Of a stretch of DNA of 64,000 bases, positions 18,757 through 27,522 are shown piece by piece. The first letter of the stretch is position 1. The number at the start of each line of letters is the position of its first letter. The position numbers were made by a program, and so were the translations under genes. Origin of the DNA: Rhodocyclaceae bacterium (GTDB lineage Bacteria; Pseudomonadota; Gammaproteobacteria; Burkholderiales; Rhodocyclaceae); assembly GCA_028869135.1 (NCBI GenBank), contig JAGWTC010000010.1, positions 27,467 through 91,466 on the forward strand. The letters are read 5' to 3'. The notes beneath the pieces are model-generated. The model was not told the origin of the DNA, ran no database searches, and saw only the letters and a program-made list of their open reading frames with translations.

Positions 18757-19929
18757 TCAGACTCCGAGGAACTTCTTGATCAGCGCGGCGAGGCCGTCGA
18801 CAAGTTGCTTCGAGTCGGCGTCGCTGAAGGTCAGCGCCGGCAGCAGACGGATGACGGACTCGGCCGTGACATTGATCAGCAGGCCGGCGTCGATCGCCTG
18901 CTTGACCAGGTCGCCGCAGGGGCGATCGAGCTGCACGCCTATCATCAGGCCTTCGCCGCGAATGTCGACAATGCCGGACACGCCGGCCAGCGCCGCCTGG
19001 AGGCCGGCGCGAATGTTCTCGCCCTGGCGGGTGGCGTTGGCGATCAGCTTGTCCGCTTCGATGACATCGAGCGTAGTCAGCGCGGCGCAGCAGGCGAGCG
19101 GATTGCCGCCGAAGGTCGAACCGTGGTTGCCCGGCTTGAAGACGCCGAAGGCGCGGCCGGCGGTCAGGCAGGCGCCGATCGGCACGCCCGAGCCCAGGCC
19201 CTTGGCCAGCGTCATCACGTCCGGCTTGACGCCGGCATGCTGGTGCGCAAACCACTTGCCGGTACGGCCGATGCCGCTCTGCACCTCGTCGAGCATGAAG
19301 AGCCAGTTCTTGGCGTCGCACAGCTTGCGCAGGCCCTGCAGGAATTCGTTGTGGCAGATATTGATGCCGCCCTCGCCCTGAATCACTTCGAACAGGATGG
19401 CGACGACATTGGGATTGTTGTTGGCGACGGCCTCGATGGCGGCCAGATCGTCGAAGGGCACGCGCACGAAACCCGACACCAGGGGCTCGAAACCGGCCTG
19501 AACCTTGCGGTTGCCGGTGGCCGACAGCGTCGCCAGCGTGCGGCCGTGGAAGGCCTGCTCCATGACGATGATGGCCGGGCTGTCGATGCCCTGCTGGTGC
19601 CCGTACATGCGGGCCAGCTTGATCGCCGCCTCGTTGGCTTCGCAACCCGAGTTGCAGAAGAAGACGTCGTCCATCTGCGCCAGCGCGGTCAGCTTGTCGG
19701 ACAGGGCTTCCTGTTCGCGGACGCGATAGACGTTGGAGGTGTGCATCAAGCGGCCGACCTGGGCCGACACCGCAGCGACCAGGCGCGGATGTCCATGCCC
19801 GAGGGTATTCACAGCAATACCGGAAAGCGCATCGAGGTAACGCTTGCCGTTCTCGTCAAACATCCACACGCCTTCGCCATGGGTAAATGCCACGGGCTGG
19901 CGGTTATAGGTATTCATCAGGTGCGACAT
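18757..19929 (-). CDS. argD: Acetylornithine aminotransferase
   Basis: Class III PLP transaminase, 390 residues, converting N-acetylglutamate semialdehyde to acetylornithine. The PLP-binding region reads DEVQSGIGRTGKWFAHQ, the Schiff-base Lys is in MTLAKGLGSGVPIGA and NHGSTFGGNPLACCAAL is the conserved motif. First gene of argD-argF-argG; its promoter must lie in the roughly 290-base gap upstream. Confidence 0.96.
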   Translation of the reverse strand: MSHLMNTYNRQPVAFTHGEGVWMFDENGKRYLDALSGIAVNTLGHGHPRLVAAVSAQVGRLMHTSNVYRVREQEALSDKLTALAQMDDVFFCNSGCEANEAAIKLARMYGHQQGIDSPAIIVMEQAFHGRTLATLSATGNRKVQAGFEPLVSGFVRVPFDDLAAIEAVANNNPNVVAILFEVIQGEGGINICHNEFLQGLRKLCDAKNWLFMLDEVQSGIGRTGKWFAHQHAGVKPDVMTLAKGLGSGVPIGACLTAGRAFGVFKPGNHGSTFGGNPLACCAALTTLDVIEADKLIANATRQGENIRAGLQAALAGVSGIVDIRGEGLMIGVQLDRPCGDLVKQAIDAGLLINVTAESVIRLLPALTFSDADSKQLVDGLAALIKKFLGV

Positions 19930-20018
19930 GAAAAACGCTCTCTCTCCGCGCCAGCAAACCTGGCGTCAGCAGGATCTCGGGGGGATGACCGATATAAACG
20001 GTCGCCGCTAAAAAGCCA

Positions 20019-20052
20019 TACGGCGGTCCTGCATTGCCGTCAGGCCGCCGTA
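20019..20052. other. Hairpin between argD and the divergent unknown gene
   Basis: TACGGCGG-T-CCTG pairs with CAGG-CCGCCGTA around a 9-base loop, a 12-bp stem with one bulged T and no T tract. The gap 19,930-20,223 has no other recognisable feature and must contain two divergent promoters. The hairpin could be part of the argD leader or a regulator site. Confidence 0.45.
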
Positions 20053-20223
20053 TCGTCGGAAAGAAGCATCTTAAAGGAAACAGGGGCTTGGAGTCAAAGC
20101 CGGAGCGCGTCTGGATTGGCGGAAATCCCCGCCGCTGCTGCACAGCCACTCGTGCCGCATTGCAGCAAAATTGAAAAAGAACCGCGCTCATGCCAGAATT
20201 TGCCGCCAATTGGCGAAAAAGTG

Positions 20224-20745
20224 ATGAATCCGAGCTACCAGCCGCCCGACAAACGCAGCGACGACATTCCCAAGGGGCTGTGTGCGCTGGAGCATCGCTT
20301 GCCGCGCATCGCCGAACAGTGTGCGGCCCACTGGGCCACGCCGGCTTTCGAGCCCTTCGTCGCCGCCCTGATGATGGATTCGCGCGATGGCGGCCGCCAG
20401 GGCCTGCCCTGGGACGCGGCGCAGGAGCTGCTGTTTCTGCTCGAAATCAGCATCGCCAAGCGCGCCATCGTCGCCGCCCAAACGACAGGCATGCCCTACC
20501 GACAGGTGTTCCAGAGCATGCGCAACAACGCCGAGGAAGCGGCCAGAAACACCGCCAACGCCTGGAGCAACCCCACGCTCAACAACGACAGCAAGCGCGT
20601 CGGCATGCCCGGCCAGCCGCTGGACCCGGCCCTGGCGCTCGACCCCAACTCGGTATCGGCGCAAAAACGGCTGAAACAGCAACGTGAAAACGCCCGGAAA
20701 GGACCGAAGAAAAAAAGCTTCTGGCAAAAGCTGTTTGGCGGCTAG
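20224..20745 (+). CDS. Conserved-looking protein of unknown function, 173 residues
   Basis: Starts MNPSYQPPDKRSDDIPKGL and is soluble, with a helical centre (AAQELLFLLEISIAKRAIVAAQ; QSMRNNAEEAARNTANAW) and a highly basic C-terminus (RLKQQRENARKGPKKKSFWQKLFGG). The basic tail ending in FWQKLFGG might bind membrane or nucleic acid. GTG at 20,221 directly precedes the ATG and could also start translation. I do not recognise the family. Confidence 0.7.
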   Translation: MNPSYQPPDKRSDDIPKGLCALEHRLPRIAEQCAAHWATPAFEPFVAALMMDSRDGGRQGLPWDAAQELLFLLEISIAKRAIVAAQTTGMPYRQVFQSMRNNAEEAARNTANAWSNPTLNNDSKRVGMPGQPLDPALALDPNSVSAQKRLKQQRENARKGPKKKSFWQKLFGG

Positions 20746-20779
20746 CCTAAGGAAGCGCGATTCCCGCAAGCAAGCTGCG

Positions 20780-20785
20780 TATAAT
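20780..20785 (+). promoter_or_regulatory. Probable tRNA promoter -10 element
   Basis: A consensus TATAAT followed by the GC-rich discriminator GCGGCCC, the pattern of stringently controlled stable-RNA promoters. No good -35 hexamer is seen at 16-18 bases. It would start transcription about 80 bases before tRNA-Ser. Confidence 0.55.
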
Positions 20786-20841
20786 GCGGCCCTTACCGCA
20801 GCATCCCTGCCCCGGCGGCTTAAGCGCAGCTTGCCGGAGCT

Positions 20842-20861
20842 AAAACCGGCAGCCGGTTTTT
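20842..20861 (+). other. Terminator-like hairpin in the tRNA-Ser leader
   Basis: AAAACCGGC-A-GCCGGTTTTT is an almost perfect palindrome followed by a T run, located between the promoter and the tRNA. It may end transcription from the upstream gene or act as a processing or attenuation structure in the tRNA precursor. Confidence 0.5.
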
Positions 20862-20873
20862 AAATTGCGGCAC

Positions 20874-20961
20874 GGAGGTGTGGCAGAGTGGTCGATTGCA
20901 CCGGTCTTGAAAACCGGCAAAGGGCAACCTTTCGTGAGTTCGAATCTCACCGCCTCCGCCA
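20874..20961 (+). tRNA. tRNA-Ser (anticodon TGA)
   Basis: 88 bases including an encoded CCA. The acceptor stem GGAGGTG pairs with CGCCTCC (one T-G pair); the anticodon stem CCGGT/ACCGG encloses loop CTTGAAA with anticodon TGA at 20,908-20,910. The long variable arm (AAAGGGCAACCTTTC) is typical of class II serine tRNAs, and the T loop is TTCGAAT. Confidence 0.97.
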
Positions 20962-20996
20962 AATTAAAAACCACCTTGCGGTGGTTTTTTAATTTG
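20961..20996 (+). terminator. Rho-independent terminator after tRNA-Ser
   Basis: AAATTAAAAACCACC-TTGC-GGTGGTTTTTTAATTT, a strong stem with a T run, beginning right at the tRNA 3' end. Confidence 0.92.
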
Positions 20997-21157
20997 GGCG
21001 AGACGGTCGGTTAGGCAGAATGCCCCTGGGTTCGGCATGCAGGCAAAGCCAGCGGCACCATATGGGGCCGCTATCACCCCGGCATCTCCACCCGCCAAGC
21101 CCTCAAGGAATCTTCGCAAAATTAAAGAAGACAAGCAGCAATCAGTTTGTTGAAAGG

Positions 21158-21186
21158 TTGAAACTTTTCCGGCCTTTGTTTAGTCT
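21158..21186 (+). promoter_or_regulatory. Candidate promoter for the BAX-inhibitor-like gene
   Basis: TTGAAA (21,158-21,163), a 17-base spacer and TAGTCT (21,181-21,186) precede the gene by about 38 bases. The -10 matches consensus only at its three key positions, so this is a moderate candidate. Confidence 0.35.
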
Positions 21187-21223
21187 TACTCACGTATTCC
21201 CCCACCACGGAGACTGCTTCACT

Positions 21224-21919
21224 ATGGAAACCAATACCCATCAATTTGGTTCGATCGCCCGCCCTCAGGCCGCCGAGCCCAATCGGGTACTGCGCAATAC
21301 CTATGCGCTGCTCGGCCTGTCCATGGTGCCGACTGCGATCGGCGCCGCTATTGGCACCACCTTGCTGGCCCCGCTGATGTTTTCCGTCGGCATGGGCGTC
21401 AGCGCCATTGTCTTCCTCATCGTCGCCTTCGGCATGATGTGGGCGATCCAGAAGAACCGCGACAGCGGCCTCGGTGTCGTGCTGCTGCTCGGCTTCACCT
21501 TCTTCATGGGCCTCTGGCTCGGCCCGCTGCTGTCGGTCGCCCTGCAGTTCCGTAACGGCGGCCAGTTGATCGCCATGGCCGCAGGCGGCACCGGCGCCAT
21601 CTTCTTCACGCTGGCCGGCATTGCGGCAACCACCAAGCGCGACTTCAGCAATATGGGCAAGTTCCTCACGGTCGGCATCGTGCTGCTGATCGTGGCCTCG
21701 CTCGCCAATCTCTTCTTCCACATTCCGGCGCTGTCGCTGGCGATCTCGGGCGTAGCGGTACTGCTGTTTTCGGGCTTCATCCTGTTCGACATCAACCGCA
21801 TCGTGCACGGCGGCGAAACCAGCTATGTGTCGGCCACGCTGGCGGTGTATCTGGACATCTACAACCTCTTCACCAGCCTGTTGCAACTGCTGATGGCCTT
21901 CGCCGGCGATCGCGACTAA
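21224..21919 (+). CDS. BAX inhibitor-1/YccA family membrane protein
   Basis: 231 residues with seven hydrophobic segments. After a soluble N-terminus (METNTHQFGSIARPQAAEPNRVLRNTY) come typical family features: LLGLSMVPTAIGA in the first helix, GGTGAIFFTLAGIAA, and the C-terminal FDINRIVHGGETSYVSATL then LYLDIYNLF-like helix. Relatives such as YccA bind the FtsH/HflKC protease and protect membrane proteins. The upstream open frame to 21,020 covers intergenic sequence. CGGAGAC lies upstream of the chosen ATG. Confidence 0.9.
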   Translation: METNTHQFGSIARPQAAEPNRVLRNTYALLGLSMVPTAIGAAIGTTLLAPLMFSVGMGVSAIVFLIVAFGMMWAIQKNRDSGLGVVLLLGFTFFMGLWLGPLLSVALQFRNGGQLIAMAAGGTGAIFFTLAGIAATTKRDFSNMGKFLTVGIVLLIVASLANLFFHIPALSLAISGVAVLLFSGFILFDINRIVHGGETSYVSATLAVYLDIYNLFTSLLQLLMAFAGDRD

Positions 21920-21939
21920 GCAGTCGTTCTGCACCAACA

Positions 21940-21968
21940 AAAACGGGAGCCGCGGCTCCCGTTTTTGT
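21940..21968. terminator. Bidirectional rho-independent terminator
   Basis: ACGGGAGCC/GGCTCCCGT palindrome with A and T runs on either side, shared by the convergent BAX-inhibitor-like gene and rlmD. Confidence 0.92.
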
Positions 21969-21983
21969 TTTTGCGCTTCAAGC

Positions 21984-23300
21984 TCAAGGGCGCTCGAATA
22001 GCGCAATCGACTCGACGTGCGAGGTCTGCGGAAACATGTTCGCAATGCCCGCGCCCTTGAGCACATAGCCCTTTTCATACACCAGAATCGCGGCATCCCG
22101 CGCCAATGTCGAAGGGCTGCAGGAGACATAGACGATACGCTTGGGCGCATCCGCCCCCAACGCCTTGCACAACTCGGCCGCACCATCGCGCGGCGGATCG
22201 ATCAGCATGCTGTCGAAATGCCCGAGTGCGGCCAAGCTTTCTTCGGTTGCTTCAAAGAGGTTGGAAACCCCGAACTCGGTACGCTCGGCCAGACCGTTGA
22301 GCTGGGCATTCTGGCGCGCCCGCTCAACCAGATTATTTGCGCCCTCCACCCCCACTACCGTGGCGCCGCTGCGCGCAATCGGCAAGGTGAAGTTGCCCAG
22401 ACCGCAGAACATGTCGGCAATACGCTGACCCGGCTGAGGATTGAGCAGGAACATGGCACGCCGCAACAGCATGCGGTTGATGCCGTGATTGACCTGGGTA
22501 AAGTCGACCGGCCGGAACTGCATCTTCAAGCCAAACTCGGGCAACGTGTAATACAAGGCCTCGGCGTCAAGCGGATGAAACAAATGGACGGTGTCCGGCC
22601 CCTTGGGCTGGAGATAAATCGTGACCTTGTGTTCGTCGGCGAATGCGCGCACCAGCGTCTCGTCATTTGCGCTCAGGTCTGCCAGGTTGCGCATCACCAG
22701 CGCCGTCTGTACATCCCCGATGGCCACTTCGATCTGCGGCATTTTGTCCGGCCCGGACATTTTTCCGATCAGGACGCGCAGTGGCATGATCAGCGCCGAC
22801 ACATGCGGCGGCAACACTTCACACTGGCCCATATTGACCACATAGCTGCTGCTGCGTTCGCGGAAGCCAACCAGGACCCCGCCCTTCTTTTCAACATACC
22901 GCACCGACAGGCGAGCACGATAGCGATAGCCCCAGGCGGGGCCGGTGATCGGCGGATAGATGATCTCGGGGCGCAGACGCGACAGATGCCAGAAGTCGTC
23001 TTCGAGCACACGCTGCTTGACCGAGGCCTGGGCATTCGAATCCAGATGCTGCATGCTGCAACCGCCACAAACATCGTAATTCGGACAGCGCGGCGTCACG
23101 CGCAGGCTGGAAGCCTTGAGAATACGGCCAGCACGCGCCTTCTCAAAACGCGGCTTCTTGCGATAACTCGAATACTCGACCTGCTCGCCCGGCAAGGCAC
23201 CTTCTATGAAAATGGTCTTGCCCTCTACGCGGGCAACACCTTGCCCGTCATGGTCGAGCGATTCGACCTCGGCAATATGGGCTTGAACAGGTTCTGACAT
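21984..23300 (-). CDS. rlmD: 23S rRNA (uracil-1939-C5)-methyltransferase
   Basis: SAM-dependent RNA methyltransferase, 438 residues. An N-terminal TRAM domain ([23 protein letters not shown]) is followed by the [4Fe-4S] cysteines ([10 protein letters not shown] plus a later GQCEV), the SAM motif [21 protein letters not shown] and the catalytic Cys in [13 protein letters not shown]. The iron-sulfur cysteines and length point to RlmD, not TrmA. ATG at 23,300 is chosen; a TTG at 23,318 would add six residues. It is divergent from roxA with 41 bases between. Confidence 0.95.
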   Translation of the reverse strand: MSEPVQAHIAEVESLDHDGQGVARVEGKTIFIEGALPGEQVEYSSYRKKPRFEKARAGRILKASSLRVTPRCPNYDVCGGCSMQHLDSNAQASVKQRVLEDDFWHLSRLRPEIIYPPITGPAWGYRYRARLSVRYVEKKGGVLVGFRERSSSYVVNMGQCEVLPPHVSALIMPLRVLIGKMSGPDKMPQIEVAIGDVQTALVMRNLADLSANDETLVRAFADEHKVTIYLQPKGPDTVHLFHPLDAEALYYTLPEFGLKMQFRPVDFTQVNHGINRMLLRRAMFLLNPQPGQRIADMFCGLGNFTLPIARSGATVVGVEGANNLVERARQNAQLNGLAERTEFGVSNLFEATEESLAALGHFDSMLIDPPRDGAAELCKALGADAPKRIVYVSCSPSTLARDAAILVYEKGYVLKGAGIANMFPQTSHVESIALFERP

Positions 23301-23341
23301 GGGAAAGCAGGCGGGCAAAAGGGCAGCATTATAATGCCCCC

Positions 23342-24454
23342 ATGATATCCACCCTGCTCGGCGGCCTGACCGCCAAAGAATTCCTGCGCGACTACTGGCA
23401 GAAGAAGCCGCTGCTGGTGCGCGGCGCCGTGCCCGGCTTCGGCGACTGGCTGGACCGCGACAGTACCGTGGCGCTCGCCTGTAGCGACGACGCCGAAGCG
23501 CGCCTGATCGCCAACGCTGACGACGAATGGGAGGTTCGTCGCGGCCCTTTCGAGCCCAAGGACTTCAAGCGCCGCAAGGATTTGTGGACCGTGCTCGTGC
23601 AGGGCGTAAACCTGCTGCTGCCGCAGGGCGACGCGCTGCTGCGTGAGTTCGACTTCATTCCGCATGCGCGCCTTGACGACCTCATGGTCAGCTATGCCGT
23701 CGACGGCGCCGGCGTCGGCCCGCACTTCGACAACTACGACGTTTTCCTGCTCCAAGGACGGGGCAAGCGTCACTGGCGCATCAGCCAGCAGAAAGATCTG
23801 CGCCTGCGCGACGATGTGCCGCTGAAGATCCTCAGTCATTTCAAATCCGAGCAGGACTGGGTGCTGGAGCCCGGCGACATGCTTTACCTGCCGCCACAAT
23901 ATGCCCATGACGGCGTCGCCGTCGGCGAGTGCATGACCTGGTCGATCGGCTTCCGCGCCGCGCCGGCGCAGGAGTTGATGGAAGGCTTCCTCGATTATCT
24001 GCAGGAACGCACCCTGCTTCCCGGACGCTACGCCGACCCCGACCTCAAGCTGCAGAAGCACCCGGCCGAGATCGGCAATGCCATGATCGACCAGGTCGCC
24101 GATATGCTTTCCGAGATCAAGTGGAATCGCAGCGTGGTGCGGGACTTCCTCGGCACCTACCTGACCGAGCCCAAGCCGCACGTTTACTTCGAACCGCCGC
24201 AGCCGGCGCTGTCCTTCGCCCGCTTCACCGCCAAGGCGAGGAAAAACGGCGTATGCCTGGATCCGAAAGCCCAGCTGCTGTTCGCAGGCAAGCTGTTCTT
24301 CATCAACGGGGAAGAATGCGAGGTCGATGCGGCGGACCGCGAGGCACTGCGGCGACTAGCCGATTACCGTCAACTGAGCGATTTGGCGGGCCTCGGCGAG
24401 GACGGATTGTCGCTTCTATATGACTGGTATTGCGACGGTTTTCTCCAGGCATGA
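23342..24454 (+). CDS. roxA: Ribosomal protein uL16 arginine hydroxylase (JmjC/cupin)
   Basis: 370 residues, the length of YcfD/RoxA, a 2-oxoglutarate and Fe(II)-dependent oxygenase that hydroxylates an arginine of ribosomal protein L16. Iron ligands are in [13 protein letters not shown] (HxD) and the later His in PPQYAHDG. The N-terminus has the family sequence [20 protein letters not shown], and a C-terminal winged-helix-like dimer domain follows. Its divergent neighbour rlmD also modifies the large ribosomal subunit. Confidence 0.92.
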   Translation: MISTLLGGLTAKEFLRDYWQKKPLLVRGAVPGFGDWLDRDSTVALACSDDAEARLIANADDEWEVRRGPFEPKDFKRRKDLWTVLVQGVNLLLPQGDALLREFDFIPHARLDDLMVSYAVDGAGVGPHFDNYDVFLLQGRGKRHWRISQQKDLRLRDDVPLKILSHFKSEQDWVLEPGDMLYLPPQYAHDGVAVGECMTWSIGFRAAPAQELMEGFLDYLQERTLLPGRYADPDLKLQKHPAEIGNAMIDQVADMLSEIKWNRSVVRDFLGTYLTEPKPHVYFEPPQPALSFARFTAKARKNGVCLDPKAQLLFAGKLFFINGEECEVDAADREALRRLADYRQLSDLAGLGEDGLSLLYDWYCDGFLQA

Positions 24455-24506
24455 CAATGACAAGCGGGCGACAAGCCCCATCAATTCTGGGCTGTGGCTA
24501 CATTTG

Positions 24507-24551
24507 GTGACAGTTGTCACATCCAGCCGCGCAACTTTGCTGTGCTACAAT
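24507..24551 (+). promoter_or_regulatory. Promoter region of the small lipoprotein gene
   Basis: A perfect palindrome GTGACA-GT-TGTCAC (24,507-24,520) lies 25 bases before a TACAAT -10 element (24,546-24,551). No matching -35 is seen. The palindrome could be an activator or repressor operator; the regulator is unknown. Confidence 0.45.
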
Positions 24552-24635
24552 CTTTTACTGACTAGCGTCCAAACTGGTCGCCCAACGAGAATTTTGGGTC
24601 TTGTTTTGCATCTTTATCGATAAAGGGAAAACCAA

Positions 24636-24875
24636 ATGAACAAGTCGCTCCTCATCGCCGCTCTGCTGGCTATCGCTGCTGTTGGTTGTGCCAAGAAGGA
24701 AGAAGCTGCTCCGGCTCCGGCCCCGGCTGCTGAAGCTCCTGCCGCCGCTCCGGCTCCTGCCGAAGCCCCGGCTGCTGCTCCGGCCGACGCTGCCAAGCCG
24801 GCTGAAGGCGCTGCCGCTCCGGCCACTGAAGCCCCGGCTGCTGAGAAGAAGGAAGCCGCTCCGGCCGGCCACTAA
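24636..24875 (+). CDS. Small alanine/proline-rich lipoprotein
   Basis: 79 residues: MNKSLLIAALLAIAAVGC is a lipoprotein signal with the lipidated Cys at residue 18, followed by AKKEEAAPAPAP and further Ala-Pro-Glu repeats to the end (...KKEAAPAGH). The mature part has no folded domain and resembles the extended spacers of cell-envelope lipoproteins. AAAGGGAAAACC precedes the ATG and a strong terminator follows, which suggests high expression. Role unknown. Confidence 0.82.
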   Translation: MNKSLLIAALLAIAAVGCAKKEEAAPAPAPAAEAPAAAPAPAEAPAAAPADAAKPAEGAAAPATEAPAAEKKEAAPAGH

Positions 24876-24888
24876 GCCACCGAGCGTC

Positions 24889-24919
24889 AAAAAAAGCCAG
24901 CCTTCGGGCTGGCTTTTTT
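24889..24919 (+). terminator. Rho-independent terminator
   Basis: AAAAAAGCCAGCC-TTCG-GGCTGGCTTTTTT: a 13-bp stem with a stable UUCG loop. It ends the lipoprotein gene and can also serve the convergent hydrolase gene. Confidence 0.94.
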
Positions 24920-24937
24920 ATTGCCTGAACATTTCGC

Positions 24938-25711
24938 TCAGACCAGACTGCGCCACTCGAACCCCAGCGCCTGGTCGGCCACGCCGATCCAGCCGGGCGC
25001 GCACCCAAGGACATCCGCCAGCGCCTGCTGCGCCAGCAGCGGCGTATTGTTGTGCTCGCTGATGTGCGCGGCCAGCACATGCTGCAAGCGGCCACGATCG
25101 ACCTGCCCTAGCAGCGCGGCGGCAGAAGCATTGTCGAGGTGGCCGAAATGGCCGCCGACCCGGGCTTTCAAGGCAGGCGGATAGGGACCTTTTGCCAGCA
25201 TCCCGGCATCGTGATTGCACTCCAGCACCAGGGCATCGCAGGCGGCGAGCTGCTCCACCACATGCGCCGTGACGTGGCCGAGATCGGTTAATACGCCGAG
25301 CCTGCGCGCGCCATCCGAAATCACGAACTGCACCGGCTCGCGCGCATCATGCGGCACCGGGAATGGCTGTATCTGCAAGTCGCCGACGGCAAAAGCGGCA
25401 TGACTGTCAAAACAGATGACGTTCGCACTGTCGTCCACCTCATCGCGCCGCAGCGAACCGGCGCGCGTGCCGCGCGTCATGTGCAGCGCAATGCCATAGC
25501 GCTCGGCGCACGAATAGGCGCCGCCGACATGATCGCTATGCTCGTGGGTGACGATAATGGCGGCAATGCTGTCCGGCGCAACACCGAGGCGCGCGCACCG
25601 CTGCGCCAGATTGCGCGGGCCGAAACCGCAGTCGATGAGAACACGCGTCGAACCGGCTTCGACCAGCAGCGCATTGCCCTTGCTGCCGCTGCCCAATGAT
25701 GCGAAACGCAT
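24938..25711 (-). CDS. MBL-fold metallohydrolase
   Basis: 257 residues, metallo-beta-lactamase fold. Zinc motif THEHSDHVGG near residues 55-64, later ligands in VLTDLGHVT and LECNHD, and a final His in HLDNASAAAL. It resembles the YycJ/WalJ branch (RFASLGSGSKGNALLVE), which in other bacteria have nuclease-related roles. No partner gene is adjacent; substrate unknown. Confidence 0.85.
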   Translation of the reverse strand: MRFASLGSGSKGNALLVEAGSTRVLIDCGFGPRNLAQRCARLGVAPDSIAAIIVTHEHSDHVGGAYSCAERYGIALHMTRGTRAGSLRRDEVDDSANVICFDSHAAFAVGDLQIQPFPVPHDAREPVQFVISDGARRLGVLTDLGHVTAHVVEQLAACDALVLECNHDAGMLAKGPYPPALKARVGGHFGHLDNASAAALLGQVDRGRLQHVLAAHISEHNNTPLLAQQALADVLGCAPGWIGVADQALGFEWRSLV

Positions 25712-25893
25712 GAAAATTTCCGGGAATCTCTATCAAGAATATTGCATGAGGCGAGCACTTCAGCTTGCTAGTATGAAGCAAGAGCGCACGCTGTGACGCA
25801 TCGAATACAACCGCATTCATGTTAAAGAATATGCGATTGCAAATTGCGCAAAAAGGCGCATGATGAAAACTCGATCCAGCCCGGAGGACAAAC

Positions 25894-26316
25894 ATGAAAC
25901 AAGGCGTCTTGAAGTTCTTCCATGTTCCGAATATCGAACAACTGGGCGCGAAGTGCGCGATTGCCGTGGTGTCGGGCACAGCCAATGATGTCAGCGGCCA
26001 CCTCGAAACCATCACCCTTGTTGCACGCCAGGACGGCAGCAGCCGTTCCCACATTGCCTATACGCAGCTTTCCCCGCCCTTCAAACCGGCGGCGGAAGAG
26101 GCCATCCGAAAGGCGCAGAGCAAGGCCCTGCCGCTGCTGTCGGAAGATGGCAGTATTTCCAACAAGCTGCTGGACCTCAACGAGGAATGGGAGGAGACGA
26201 CTGAATCGGCCATACGCCGGGAAATCGCGCCGGTCTGCGATGAAATCGGCGTATTGCTGCCGCGCATTCAGAGCGACAATCTGCGGCAGATGATGAAGGA
26301 GCTGCGCACCGTCTGA
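25894..26316 (+). CDS. Cytoplasmic protein of unknown function, 140 residues
   Basis: Starts MKQGVLKFFHVPNIEQLGAK with a good ribosome site (CCGGAGGACAAAC). The N-terminal half looks like mixed alpha/beta (KCAIAVVSGTANDVSGHLETITLVARQ); the C-terminal half is helical and acidic (NEEWEETTESAIRREI...DNLRQMMKELRTV). No signal peptide or known motif. It stands alone with a strong terminator. The 181-base gap upstream is AT-rich and likely holds its promoter. Confidence 0.72.
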   Translation: MKQGVLKFFHVPNIEQLGAKCAIAVVSGTANDVSGHLETITLVARQDGSSRSHIAYTQLSPPFKPAAEEAIRKAQSKALPLLSEDGSISNKLLDLNEEWEETTESAIRREIAPVCDEIGVLLPRIQSDNLRQMMKELRTV

Positions 26317-26337
26317 AACAGGCAAGCAACTGCCGAT

Positions 26338-26367
26338 AAAAAAGCCCGGACCATGCCGGGCTTTTTT
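26338..26367. terminator. Bidirectional rho-independent terminator
   Basis: AAAAAAGCCCGG-ACCATG-CCGGGCTTTTTT, between the unknown 140-residue gene (+) and bamC (-). Confidence 0.93.
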
Positions 26368-26383
26368 ACTTGATGCGCAACGC

Positions 26384-27520
26384 CTATCGCAATTGCTCGT
26401 ACAACAGACCGAGGATCTGATTCGACACGTCGCCGGTATCGACGCCGCCCTCCTTGGTCAGCACCTGGACCGTGCTGCTGTCGCCCGCGCCCTTGATGAA
26501 GATGCGGAACTGGGAGTTCTTGTTCAGATTCTTGTCGCTGCTCTTCCAGAACGCCATCTTCGACAGCCAGCCTTCATCCTTCTTGGACTTCGCATCGGCG
26601 TCCGGATCGACATAGCGGACATAGTAGATGCCTTGCGAACGATCGCGATCCTCAACGGTAAAGCCGACCCGATCAAGCGCCAGGCCGATACGGCGCCAGG
26701 CTCGATCGAAAGGCTCGCTGACCGTCAGCGTGGTGCCGCTGGGGCCGCTGCGGTTGAGCTTGGCCCGATCCGCCTTGGGCCCTGTCGCAACCGCGGCCTT
26801 GGCCTTGCTTTCCTCGACACCGAGACGCACCATCAGGCGGCGCAGCATCTCCGCCTCAAGATCAGGATCGGGTTCGCGCGGTTGCCAGCGGGTTTCCGAC
26901 TTGCCCTCGGTCACATACACTTCGTACATGCCGCGATGACTGATATAGATTTCGGTGGAACCGTCGGCCGTCTTTTCCAGACGCGTGCGATATTTGTCGC
27001 GCTCGGCCGTGGAGTAAAGCGAATCCAGAGCCTTGCCCAGGGCGTTCCGCAGGAAGTCCTGCGGCAGTTTGGCGCGGTTTTCGGCCCAGTCGGTTTCCAT
27101 GACCCCGGCTTGCGGCATTTCGACATTGATCAGCATGCCGTTTTCCTGCCAGAACTCCTTGACCGTATCCCATAGCTTTTCCGGCGGCACGCCGGGAACA
27201 ACCAGCCAGCGCTGGCTGCCGGAACGCTCGATGCGCAGGTCGCCGATCTGCGGCAGTACCTCGGTCTTGCCGGCTGCCCCGGCCTGGGCCTGACGTTCAC
27301 CGCTATAGGCCGAGAAGGTGGTCGGCCCCTTGCCGCTATCGGGAACCGCATAGCGTCCATCACGCTCCGGCGTCACCAGGTCGGGCGGGATTTCCAGGGG
27401 GCGGATTTTCTTGCCCTCCGACTTGTATTCGATTTTCTTCGACTCGGGCATCATGCTGCAACCGGCCAGAAAAACCAGCGAACATGCCAGGGCATGGGTA
27501 AGAATGTGGGCGCGTTTCAT
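26384..27520 (-). CDS. bamC: Outer-membrane protein assembly lipoprotein BamC
   Basis: 378 residues. Lipoprotein signal ending LVFLAGCSMMPESKKIEYKS; the unstructured segment (PPDLVTPERDGRYAVP) is the part that binds BamD in the family, followed by two helix-grip domains. It belongs to the BAM complex that inserts beta-barrels. It lies two bases after dapA, the same dapA-bamC (nlpB) order as in enterobacteria. Confidence 0.92.
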   Translation of the reverse strand: MKRAHILTHALACSLVFLAGCSMMPESKKIEYKSEGKKIRPLEIPPDLVTPERDGRYAVPDSGKGPTTFSAYSGERQAQAGAAGKTEVLPQIGDLRIERSGSQRWLVVPGVPPEKLWDTVKEFWQENGMLINVEMPQAGVMETDWAENRAKLPQDFLRNALGKALDSLYSTAERDKYRTRLEKTADGSTEIYISHRGMYEVYVTEGKSETRWQPREPDPDLEAEMLRRLMVRLGVEESKAKAAVATGPKADRAKLNRSGPSGTTLTVSEPFDRAWRRIGLALDRVGFTVEDRDRSQGIYYVRYVDPDADAKSKKDEGWLSKMAFWKSSDKNLNKNSQFRIFIKGAGDSSTVQVLTKEGGVDTGDVSNQILGLLYEQLR

Positions 27521-27522
27521 GG

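Noticed and set aside
21020..21120. Short frame after tRNA-Ser ending GRYHPGISTRQALKESSQN, possibly an integrase remnant
   Set aside because: Too short, no catalytic motif and no 3' tRNA duplication found nearby, so there is no support for a tRNA-site island.
24636..24875. Ala/Pro repeats as a DNA repeat artefact
   Set aside because: The frame has a proper lipoprotein signal, ribosome site and terminator, so it is kept as a gene.
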